Shown here: positions 23,308 to 32,784 of the stretch, one piece after another
Layout of the letters: each line of letters begins with the position of its first letter
Position numbering within the stretch: position 1 is the stretch's first letter
Position numbers and translations under genes: made by a program
The notes under the pieces: generated by a model
What the model was told of the DNA's origin: nothing
Seen by the model: only the letters and a program-made list of their open reading frames with translations
The model's database searches: none
Assembly (NCBI GenBank): GCA_030278955.1
Contig: JAOANR010000002.1
Location: 17,657,672 to 17,721,671, forward strand
Source of the DNA: Hygrophila difformis
Lineage: Eukaryota; Streptophyta; Magnoliopsida; Lamiales; Acanthaceae
DNA length: 64,000 nt
Direction of reading: 5' to 3'

Positions 23308-23453
23308 ATTCCAACCTTATGATTGGAATTCGATTCCCATCGGGCCCCTTATCCATATCCCTATCCTTTACCCATTTGTGATTTGTGCCGCTTTTGGCTC
23401 TCACACATCTTTCCCGACACATGAAGTGCCAATGTTTATCAAAAAAAAAAAAA
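23308..23453 (+). mobile_element. SINE family 1 copy, 5'-truncated
   Basis: B box GAATTCGATTCCC, then CCTTATCC...CTATCCTTTACCC, GACACATGAAGTGCCAATGTTT and a 13-A tail (23441-23453). TTAACAGCCG plus an A run occurs on both sides (23292 and 23460) as TSD. The A-box end is missing. Confidence 0.75.
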
Positions 23454-23565
23454 TTAAGATTAACAGCCGCAAAAAAATTTCAATTGATAAAATATATTTT
23501 TGTAGTATATGTTTCAGATATTTCTAGTACTTGAGGTGATCATGTGAGTTTTTTTTTTTGCATAA

Positions 23566-23579
23566 CAGCCGAAAGGCTG
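23566..23579 (-). other. 3' UTR hairpin of the LINE
   Basis: CAGCC and GGCTG form a 5-bp stem with a 4-base loop a few bases before the poly-A tail, a position where several LINEs carry the structure their RT recognises. The role is inferred. Confidence 0.45.
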
Positions 23580-23611
23580 GGTAAAAAAGCAAAAATTGTT
23601 GAAAAGGAAAA

Positions 23612-25379
23612 TTACAAGGGGTTGTATCCACGTGGAAACCACGTGCCTGCGCGATCAGCCGCCAGTACCATCTTCAGTGCATCCGGTGGAAAAGCCCACG
23701 AAGTAAAGAAGCTCTCCTCATCCGCCCCAAGTTTGGCCATTGAGTCAGCCACCGCATTCCCTTCCCGAAGAATATGCTGAAAGACACAAGTTTGGAAACT
23801 GCTCTTCAAATCATCAATCCCTGCCAGGAGCCCAGCCAGGGCGTGCGACGGAATTCTCTTGGATTGGATCAAGGCCAACGCTGTAGTTGAGTCGCACATA
23901 CAGCAGATACGGGTGATCCCTTTATCCAAGGCCAGTCGGAGGCCATAGAATATCGCAGCTATCTCAGCATGTAGGACCGAAGCGTCCCCTAAGAAACCTG
24001 AAGCACCTCCAATCCATCCCCCATTATTGGTCCTCAGAACGACTCCGAAACCAGCCCTTGATCGCTGCTGGAGTCTGGAGCCATCTGTATGAAGATAATC
24101 CCCCGACCATGAACCCATGTTCCAACATACAAGATGTGGCTCCGAGTGCTGCCGAGGAACACTCGCCTAAAAAGTTGCTGATGTGGGGTGGTACGACTGT
24201 TGAAAACCCTCCCACAACGTTCTTTCCAGATCAGCCATAATCCTGCAATGAAAATATTGCCAAAGCCTCGATGCATACCATACAACCAGTGGCGAATGTT
24301 GGGGCGATCCAAGGTGTGGAGGTCCGAGGGAATATCAACCTTCAGGGAGCACCACAACGCCGCTGCCCAAGTGCAAAGGAAGAAGCAATGGCGCCAGTCT
24401 TCACTAGCCACTCCACAGACATGGCACAAGGGTGAGGCAGCGAGATGTCTCTGGAATCGTAAGTCGTTGCAAGGAACAGCTTCCCAAGCAATTAACCAAA
24501 GGAGAAAACATATCTTCTCCGGCCATTCTGACTTCCAGATCCAGCTCCATCCTTGATTTCGGTTCAGACCTCCCATCAAGTAGTCATATCCCGACCTAGC
24601 TGAATAGATTCCTGATTCTGATCCCTTCCAACGCCAGCCATCTGTCAGAGTAGGATGTAGGCACGGAGGGGGAATTGATTGAATCTCTTGCTTGATCTCC
24701 TCTGGAATTATAGTGTACAGAGAGGACAAATTCCATGTTGTGAGGGTGACAATGTCCTTGACCTGGAGATCAGAGTCGACCAGGTGGACAAAGGGAACCA
24801 AAGGCCCTAGGGATCGTCCATGCAGCCAGGGTGAGCTCCATAAAGAGCTCTCACCATTCCCAAGCTGAAAGGAGTACCCACTGGCCATCACGTTCGCCAC
24901 CTTTCGGATGCTGCGCCAGGTGAAAGACCCTCCTCGATAGGCTGTTGGTGAAGGCCGGCCAGTCGGGCAGTAAATGGCCCTAATCTCTTGACACCAAATT
25001 TTATCACTGCCCACAACAAGAGCATGGAAGAGTTTACCCAGCAGGGAGGAATTTGCAGTCCGGGCTTTTTTCAACCCCAGCCCTCCTTGTCCCCTAGGTC
25101 AAGCCAGCTTGTCCCAAGCTACCACATTTAAGCCATGACCCGACCTGTCCTTCCAAATGAAGTTGTATATCCGCTGGTCGATCCTTAAGCAGGTTGATGA
25201 AGGGAGCCATCCAATTTGCATGTAATAAAGGGGAAAGGCCGCAAGGATATGGCGGGCAAGTGTTACTCGGCCTGGTTTATTGAGCAACCTCATGGCCCAA
25301 GAGGATAACCTTGCATCCATTTTTTCCATAATAAATTCATACCCCCGGCTACTAACTCTTCCAACATGGATAGGAAAGC
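23612..25379 (-). pseudogene. LINE ORF2, second half (RT end, zinc tail, RNase H)
   Basis: It continues directly from the first half at 32785 once element A and one TSD copy are removed, in the same frame. It reads WKDRSGHGLNVVAWDKLA, then an in-frame TGA near 25099, then GGLGLKKARTANSSLLGK (end of the RT domain). Next comes the plant LINE zinc region (EKICFLLWLIAWEAVPCNDL...CHVCGVASEDWRHCFFLC). The frame shifts near 24120, and the RNase H follows with its acidic residues visible: HTDGSR, LHAEIAAI, CDSTTAL, GNAVADSMAK. It ends at 23612 after GTWFPRGYNPL. The TGA and the frameshift make it non-functional. Confidence 0.88.
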
Positions 25380-28039
25380 TGTAACACCCCGGTTTTTGGT
25401 CAACCAGGTCGGGATGTCACCGCCACACCTCCCTAGCAAGACACGGTTTCTCCGAGCTTGCTAAAGAGATGCAAGGCTATGATTTTTCAGAATTTAAAAC
25501 ATTCAATCAGCCCATGTATATATAATTTAAAAATAAAGTCATTACAATTGCAGCGGAAAATAATATTTACATAAGTATAATGCAGCGGAATTTAAATATA
25601 GCCAACACGGCCAGAATACGGGTTAAACAGGCCCGTTCATGCAATTTCTAGTCTAACGTAACATTTACAATTAAAGCATTTCCCCAAAATTCCCATGAAT
25701 GCATATGATGATGCATATTCTTCAGCTCTGAAAGAAACAGGAAAAAAAATACGGTTTTGGTCAGCACTACGTGCTGAGTAAGTTAACACATACCAGATTA
25801 TGAGGTTTCAAAGCCTTTATTTAAATTTAATGAAAACATGTGCATAATTTAATCAATTCACGTAATCGCATAATTTAGAAGACATGGATTCATAAGATCA
25901 TAGATATAGCTTGCAACGTAATTAAATAAGTTGCCATAAATTTAAAAACACAATTTATCAAGGACTTAATAGGATTCCCTTATCGATGTCTCGTTTCGAT
26001 TATTTTACAGATCACCACCGCTAGGGCTCTTATGTCCGCCAGCCTTACGCCTGGGCTCTTATGTCCACAGGTATCATGGTCAATACAGATCTTTTAATTA
26101 GAGTTAATCCGTCCGCTAGCCATACGATCAGTGTTTCGCTAGGGCTCTTACGTCAACCTAGACATACACTTGGGCTCTTATGTCCCAAGCCGCAGAGAAC
26201 ATTGACAGTATCTAGCTTAGTCATAACCCGCAATATTTTAATCTTCTTGTTTCGTGTATCGTATTTCAAAGTATCTCTATCCGTTTCAACCTCAAAGGTT
26301 AATTTCACCGTTTCCACAAGATTTCAAGTTTTGACTCGGTCAACCACAGTTTACTCTAAAAATTGTCTAAAATCAGATTTAATTTCAAAAATTCCGAAAT
26401 TTTACGACTGACTCCAAAACGTCGAGATCTACAACTTTCGTGTTTTAACTTTTTCGATCCGAGATACCGAAATAGGTCAAAAACACTAATTTTCACATAG
26501 GTACTGTTCTGTCCGAATTTCATATAACTCAGTTTAAAGATTTCGAATTCTACCATAGCAATTCAACTCCAAATTTAATGAAATTTTACAGAGATCATCT
26601 TAAGACAATTATCTACAACTTTCATGTTCGGCTAAAGATCTAATTCGGCCTAGAACCATAGTCAAAAACGTCAACAAGTTCGCACTTATGTTCTGTCCAG
26701 TTTCAAGATTCGATTTAAAACCAGTTCGGTTCGGAGTGGATTTCATATATCAAATCATCATGAAAAATTCTGACATTTTACGGAGGTATTCATAACGTAT
26801 AGATCTACAACTCTTATGTTCAACGCCAAGCCTAGATCGGTCTAGATCTGAGGTAGAAATCACCAACAAGTTCGAATAAAGAATCTTTCATCGTTTCAAG
26901 ATCTAAATCTAAAGCAGGCTCGTTTACGATCAGTTTCGGATATCAAAACACGATGAAAAATTATGAAATTTTTACAGAAGCTAGATCTATGTCTTAGGAA
27001 TGTTTTTCGTGTTTTAAGTTTTCTCGTTTGAACACTTTAAGGGGTTCGAATAAATTCGACAAAAACGCTGCGCCGGTGTAGACAGATTTTAGATAGGGTT
27101 CCATTACATTTATATGTTCAAATCTTTTAACAACCCAAAACCAAAGTAAGCGTTAACTTACCGATTGTTGAGCGTCCGGGATCGTCGATTCGGAGGCGTG
27201 GCTTCTCGTCCTCCGTTTATCCTCTCCGTTTGTCGGGTTCTTCGCTCTCGATTCGGATCGGGGGTTTAGAATAGAAAAAGATCGAATTTAGGATTCGTTT
27301 TCGAATCACATATGGAAAAGAATGGATCAAGGCTTACCACAGCGACGGGGGTCTCCAAATTTCGTCCAAGTCAGTTCCTCCTCTCGGTGTTGTGCCTCCG
27401 ACGACTCCGGGATTAGGGTTTCGACGTATAGAAAGATTTCGTAGGGTTTCAAATGTATTCGGAGCTCTTAGGAGGTCTTATTTATAGATATTTAAGACCT
27501 AGGGCGTCCAAAATCTGACCCCAAGGGTCTTGGGTCGAGAGACGTTCAACCGAAAGTCGAAAAATCCGCGTTCGGGCGAGAGATTCACGCAACGGGCGAA
27601 TCTGTCAAGTGGCGCGGTCGTGGCGCGGTCTTCCCTCTTCACCGCGCGGCCACCGCGCGACTCTCGCCTGGACTTCGGTCCGGGCGGGTCGTGCGATCCG
27701 TCGTGCTTTTCCGCCTCTCTTTCGGGTTTCTATCCCTCTATGCTCCCGAATTCCGATTCCCGGGGTATATTCGGGCTCCGATTTCCTATCCTAATTTTAT
27801 TCGGACCTAAATTTATGTTTGGACTCGAGTTATTGAGTCCATTGATGTCGGGTCCCCGTGTAACCATTTATTCAATTAAATTGCCTTCGGCTTCCCGGGT
27901 TCTCGGAATTTTGTTTCCTTTTTAATTCAAATTCCATTTCTCATCTTCTATGATTCTTTATCCATTTATCATGTTTATTATATTTATTTATTTATTTTAT
28001 TTTTTTTTATTTTATGTTGCAAAATTCTCGGGTATTACA
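25380..28039 (-). repeat. Element A 3' LTR (2660 bp)
   Basis: It matches 30119-32779 almost exactly. It contains four GGGCTCTTATGTC-like words (26030-26190), degenerate repeats of about 170-200 bp marked by CTACAACTTT (26429, 26613, near 26815), and a GC-rich island (27609-27662). Open frames on its plus strand also occur in the other LTR and show no sign of being genes. Confidence 0.93.
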
Positions 28040-28056
28040 GTCTACCCTCCTTAAGA
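28040..28056 (-). promoter_or_regulatory. Element A polypurine tract used for the LTR (inner copy)
   Basis: On the minus strand TTAAGGAGGGTAGAC directly precedes the TGTAATACCCG start of the 3' LTR. It follows an AACTTCG...CGAAGTT hairpin (about 28061-28078). The TSD proves that this LTR start was used. Confidence 0.8.
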
Positions 28057-28263
28057 ATCAACTTCGTCCTCGAAGTTGTGTTTCGGATTTTCTCGTACTA
28101 AGGTCTTTTGTTTGTTTTATTATTTTGCGACTGAACTTAGAATTAAAACTTCTAAGCTGCCTACGTACCCTGTGAAGGGATCAAGCCATAACGTAGTTCA
28201 AAAAATTTATTTGGGATACATGATATCGAGTCGAACTCCGAAAATAATTACGGGGTATCACAT

Positions 28264-28303
28264 CCTCTCCCCCCTTAGGACTTCAGTTATGTCCCCATAA
28301 CTG
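28264..28303 (-). promoter_or_regulatory. Element A outer purine tract and stop-codon hairpin
   Basis: A perfect stem of CAGTTATG and CATAACTG (28284-28303, four-base loop) starts one base after the Gag stop. Then comes CTAAGGGGGGAGAGGA and a TGTGATACCCCG that resembles an LTR start. The same module forms the real LTR start in element B. Confidence 0.7.
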
Positions 28304-28304
28304 C

Positions 28305-29423
28305 CTATTCATTATTCTCAAGAGGATTCGGGTTTTGGTCTTGTTCCTCGTCACTCTCTCCTTGCTGAAGGTTCACCAAATCTACTCTCTTTTCGATCGC
28401 CTCCTCTGGCGTTCGACATCCACTAGCCTTGTGACCAAGCTTGCCGCACCTACGGCAGGTTCCAGGCTTCGGGCATTGGCGCACCAGGTGTGCATGGTTG
28501 CATCTTGGGCAACGTGGTATAAACGCACCACGGTTGTCGTCTCCCCCATTGTTGAGACCTTTACTTCCTTTCCTTCGGGATCCATTGTCTTTCCTATAGT
28601 TGTTATTGTTGTCTTTCCGATCCTTCTTCTCAAGTCCTTGCGAGTCCTTGCTCGACTCACCATGTTCCTTACGCTTCAATTGCTGGATTCGAGCAATTGA
28701 TACGGCGCGATCATATATCGTCTGCAGGTTCGGGAATTGTCCTACTGCAAGTATCTCCCGGATACTAAGGTTCAGACCCATCTCGAATTTCTGAGCCTTG
28801 TCAGAGTCGGTTGGTACTATCCTCGCAGCGAATCGTACTAGCTCCTTGAATTTGTTGTAGTACTCTTGCACTGTTTGCGCACCTTGCTTTAGGTTGATGA
28901 ATTCCTCGTACTTCGCAGTCTTGGTGCTCAGTGGGTAGAATCTTTCCCTCAAAGCTTCCTTAAGTTCTTCCCAAGTGTAGGCTTCTTCGTCTTCCACTGA
29001 ATTCGCTTGGAGATTTTGCCACCACTCATCGGCTTCGCCTCCTAGGTAGTAGGTCACTACGTGTATCTTCTCCTCATCAGGGCACTTGATAGCATTCAAG
29101 AGCTTATCAAAGGTACGGATCCATCCTTCCAACTTGGCTGGATCCTCTTGGCCGTCATAATGGGGTGGGTGGTAAGGGTTCACTAATGCAAAGTAGTTGA
29201 CTCGGGCTACTGGCGGAGGTACTGTTTGTACCCTATGCACCTCGGCATTTCCTAATGCTACAAGGAGTTCCTCTACAGATTTTAAACGTGCTTCCATATT
29301 ATTGGGCGCTTGAGGCACTTGCTCCCCTAGGTTCTGAGGACTTCCACTGTTGTTGGGCGTGTTGGAAAGGTTAGCGTCAGTGCCGTTTGGACTCACCTTC
29401 CTTGGTTTCCTCCTAGGCGCCAT
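28305..29423 (-). CDS. Ty3/gypsy Gag polyprotein, intact, of element A
   Basis: The 372-codon frame is open from ATG 29423 to TAG 28305. It encodes a structural Gag: an N-terminal helix region (NMEARLKSVEELLVALG), the retrotransposon gag domain (residues about 80-235, with [11 protein letters not shown] and [15 protein letters not shown]), a basic linker rich in K, N and D, and two zinc-binding motifs at about 310-340 (CPRCNHAHLVRQC and CRRCGKLGHKASGC). The C-terminus is acidic. The protein should assemble virus-like particles and bind RNA in the cytoplasm. It is clearly homologous to the Gag of element B (shared [31 protein letters not shown]). An intact gag in an element lacking pol suggests it has been kept by selection or is simply young. 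Confidence 0.9.
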   Translation of the reverse strand: MAPRRKPRKVSPNGTDANLSNTPNNSGSPQNLGEQVPQAPNNMEARLKSVEELLVALGNAEVHRVQTVPPPVARVNYFALVNPYHPPHYDGQEDPAKLEGWIRTFDKLLNAIKCPDEEKIHVVTYYLGGEADEWWQNLQANSVEDEEAYTWEELKEALRERFYPLSTKTAKYEEFINLKQGAQTVQEYYNKFKELVRFAARIVPTDSDKAQKFEMGLNLSIREILAVGQFPNLQTIYDRAVSIARIQQLKRKEHGESSKDSQGLEKKDRKDNNNNYRKDNGSRRKGSKGLNNGGDDNRGAFIPRCPRCNHAHLVRQCPKPGTCRRCGKLGHKASGCRTPEEAIEKRVDLVNLQQGESDEEQDQNPNPLENNE

Positions 29424-30103
29424 TTTCTGTTATAACGTATATAAATTAGCTTGTCTTGGTTTAGATAGATCTTCGAACAAGACGTTTCGCAAATTTCTAA
29501 TTTCAAATTTTCGGGTTTGTGTTTGGAAATCCAAACAAGATTCTAGGAATAAAGAGTGTTTTAATAAAACTTGTTTTTTATCGTTGTTCCACATGAGGAA
29601 ATTTTCTAATTCGAACAAAGATAGCAATGGCCAAGGCCGGGATTTGTTATGCTTGGGCGAACGCATAGATGAACGCGATCTAGAACTAAGGCAAGATCAG
29701 TCTCTAGTTAGCTTCCTTAATTTGATGTCAAGCGTCTAAGTTATCTAGTGCAAGCAAAAGATCTAAGTTAATATTCGCCGAGATTCTAAGTTCAATTCGC
29801 CAAGATTCTAAGTTCAAATTCACCAAGATTCTAAGTTCATAAAAGAGATGCAATATGCAAATGCGAATGATGATTTTCCCCCCAAGAATAATTTATGCAC
29901 TATATATATTTTTCCCATGGGTTTTAAAATAAAAAAATTTCTCCATGGAAATAATACTTTAAAATTTAATATAATAGTCAAAATATTAATAATAGTTTAA
30001 AAATAATAATGGTTTAAAAATAATAGTTTAAAAATAGCCGGGCTCTGATACCACTCTGGTATCAGATATTTTCTTTAAAATAGATAGCTTTAAAATATTC
30101 TGG
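29424..30103 (-). other. Element A leader between primer site and gag
   Basis: About 680 bases, A/T-rich on approach to the primer site, with no open frame of note. It includes a second primer-site copy folded in a palindrome (30044-30066). CCAAGATTCTAAGTTC-like words recur around 29778-29840. Confidence 0.6.
30044..30066 (-). repeat. second primer-site copy forming a palindrome
   Basis: TCTGATACCA (30044-30053) and TGGTATCAGA (30057-30066) are exact reverse complements separated by CTC. With the preceding GGGC the left arm repeats the true primer site 60 bases away. Confidence 0.85.
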
Positions 30104-30115
30104 GCTCTGATACCA
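30104..30115 (-). promoter_or_regulatory. primer-binding site, initiator tRNA-Met
   Basis: Minus strand TGGTATCAGAGC, three bases after the end of the 5' LTR, is complementary to the 3' end of plant initiator tRNA-Met. Confidence 0.92.
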
Positions 30116-30118
30116 CTT

Positions 30119-32779
30119 TGTAACACCCCGGTTTTTGGTCACCCAGGTCGGGATGTCACCGCCACACCTCCCTAGCAAGACACGGTTTCTCCGAGCTTGC
30201 TAAAGAGATGCAAGGCTATGATTTTTCAGAATTTAAAACATTCAATCAGCCCATGTATATATAATTTAAAAATAAAGTCATTACAATTGCAGCGGAAAAT
30301 AATATTTACATAAGTATAATGCAGCGGAATTTAAATATAGCCAACACGGCCAGAATACGGGTTAAACAGGCCCGTTCATGCAATTTCTAGTCTAACGTAA
30401 CATTTACAATTAAAGCATTTCCCCAAAATTCCCATGAATGCATATGATGATGCATATTCTTCAGCTCTGAAAGAAACAGAAAAAAAAATACGGTTTTGGT
30501 CAGCACTACGTGCTGAGTAAGTTAACACATACCAGATTATGAGGTTTCAAAGCCTTTATTTAAATTTAATGAAAACATGTGCATAATTTAATCAATTCAC
30601 GTAATCGCATAATTTAGAAGACATGGATTCATAAGATCATAGATATAGCTTGCAACGTAATTAAATAAGTTGCCATAAATTTAAAAACACAATTTATCAA
30701 GGACTTAATAGGATTCCCTTATCGATGTCTCGTTTCGATTATTTTACAGATCACCACCGCTAGGGCTCTTATGTCCGCCAGCCTTACGCCTGGGCTCTTA
30801 TGTCCACAGGTATCATGGTCAATACAGATCTTTTAATTAGAGTTAATCCGTCCGCTAGCCATACGATCAGTGTTTCGCTAGGGCTCTTACGTCAACCTAG
30901 ACATACACTTGGGCTCTTATGTCCCAAGCCGCAGAGAACATTGACAGTATCTAGCTTAGTCATAACCCGCAATATTTTAATCTTCTTGTTTCGTGTATCG
31001 TATTTCAAAGTATTTCTATCCGTTTCAACCTCAAAGGTTAATTTCACCGTTTCCACAAGATTTCAAGTTTTGACTCGGTCAACCACAGTTTACTCTAAAA
31101 ATTGTCTAAAATCAGATTTAATTTCAAAAATTCCGAAATTTTACGACTGACTCCAAAACGTCGAGATCTACAACTTTCGTGTTTTAACTTTTTCGATCCG
31201 AGATACCGAAATAGGTCAAAAACACTAATTTTCACATAGGTACTGTTCTGTCCGAATTTCATATAACTCAGTTTAAAGATTTCGAATTCTACCATAGCAA
31301 TTCAACTCCAAATTTAATGAAATTTTACAGAGATCATCTTAAGGCAATTATCTACAACTTTCATGTTCGGCTAAAGATCTAATTCGGCCTAGAACCATAG
31401 TCAAAAACGTCAACAAGTTCGCACCTATGTTCTGTCCAGTTTCAAGATTCGATTTAAAACCAGTTCGGTTCGGAGTGGATTTCATATATCAAATCATCAT
31501 GAAAAATTCTGACATTTTACGGAGGTATTCATAACGTATAGATCTACAACTCTTATGTTCAACGCCAAGCCTAGATCGGTCTAGATCTGAGGTAGAAATC
31601 ACCAACAAGTTCGAATAAAGAATCTTTCATCGTTTCAAGATCTAAATCTAAAGCAGGCTCGTTTACGATCAGTTTCGGATATCAAAACACGATGAAAAAT
31701 TATGAAATTTTTACAGAAGCTGGATCTATGTCTTAGGAATGTTTTTCGTGTTTTAAGTTTTCTCGTTTGAACACTTTAAGGGGTTCGAATAAATTCGACA
31801 AAAACGCTGCGCCGGTGTAGACAGATTTTAGATAGGGTTCCATTACATTTATATGTTCAAATCTTTTAACAACCCAAAACCAAAGTAAGCATTAACTTAC
31901 CGATTGTTGAGCGTCCGGAATCGTCGATTCGGAGGCGTGGCTTCCCGTCCTCCGTTTATCCTCTCCGTTTGTCGGGTTCTTCGCTCTCGATTCGGATCGG
32001 GGGTTTAGAATAGAAAAAGATCGAATTTAGGATTCGTTTTCGAATCACATATGGAAAAGAATGGATCAAGGCTTACCACAGCGACGGGGGTCTCCAAATT
32101 TCGTCCAAGTCAGTTCCTCCTCTCGGTGTTGTGCCTCCGACGACTCCGGGATTAGGGTTTCGACGTATAGAAAGTTTTCGTAGGGTTTCAAATGTATTCG
32201 GAGCTCTTAGGAGGTCTTATTTATAGATATTTAAGACCTAGGGCGTCCAAAATCTGACCCCAAGGGTCTTGGGTCGAGAGACGTTCAACCGAAAGTCGAA
32301 AAATCCGCGTTCGGGCGAGAGATTCACGCAACGGGCGAATCTGTCAAGTGGCGCGGTCGTGGCGCGGTCTTCCCTCTTCACCGCGCGGCCACCGCGCGAC
32401 TCTCGCCTGGACTTCGGTCCGGGCGGGTCGTGCGATCCGTCGTGCTTTTCCGCCTCTCTTTCGGGTTTCTATCCCTCTATGCTCCCGAATTCCGATTCCC
32501 GGGGTATATTCGGGCTCCGATTTCCTATCCTAATTTTATTCGGACCTAAATTTATGTTTGGACTCGAGTTATTGAGTCCATTGATGTCGGGTCCCCGTGT
32601 AACCATTTATTCAATTAAATTGCCTTCGGCTTCCCGGGTTCTCGGAATTTTGTTTCCTTTTTAATTCAAATTCCATTTCTCATCTTCTATGATTCTTTAT
32701 CCATTTATCATGTTTATTATATTTATTTATTTATTTTATTTTTTTTTTATTTTATGTTGCAAAATTCTCGGGTATTACA
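30119..32779 (-). repeat. Element A 5' LTR (2661 bp)
   Basis: This is the promoter-bearing copy. A TATA box (TATAAATAA on the minus strand) lies at 32217-32225, downstream of the GC-rich island. Its outer end is followed by the AAAGC TSD and then LINE sequence. Confidence 0.93.
32217..32225 (-). promoter_or_regulatory. TATA box of element A
   Basis: TATCTATAAATAAGACC on the minus strand fits a plant core promoter. The same box is in the 3' LTR at 27478-27486. Confidence 0.55.
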
Positions 32780-32784
32780 AAAGC

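Larger units (their letters stand above)
25380..32779 (-). mobile_element. Element A: Gag-only LTR retrotransposon (Ty3/gypsy Gag)
   Basis: Two direct repeats of about 2.66 kb flank a 2.08-kb internal region. The 5 bases on each side are AAAGC (25375-25379 and 32780-32784), a perfect TSD. On the minus strand LTRs start TGTAATACCCGAG and end GGGGTGTTACA, with a TGGTATCAGAGC primer site and a purine tract in the normal places. Only gag is encoded; protease, RT, RNase H and integrase are absent. By eye about ten substitutions and one indel separate the LTRs, so insertion was recent. The layout matches TR-GAG elements (terminal-repeat retrotransposons with a GAG domain). Confidence 0.93.

Noticed and set aside
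23292..23579. The shared word TAACAGCCG in SINE flanks and the LINE 3' end as evidence of a SINE-LINE tail partnership
   Set aside because: In the SINE it belongs to the TSD, not to the element, so the match is probably accidental.
26061..27925. Plus-strand open frames (26061-26411 and 27530-27925) repeated at 30800 and 32269
   Set aside because: They are antisense to element A, duplicated only because they lie in its two LTRs, and show no recognisable domain.
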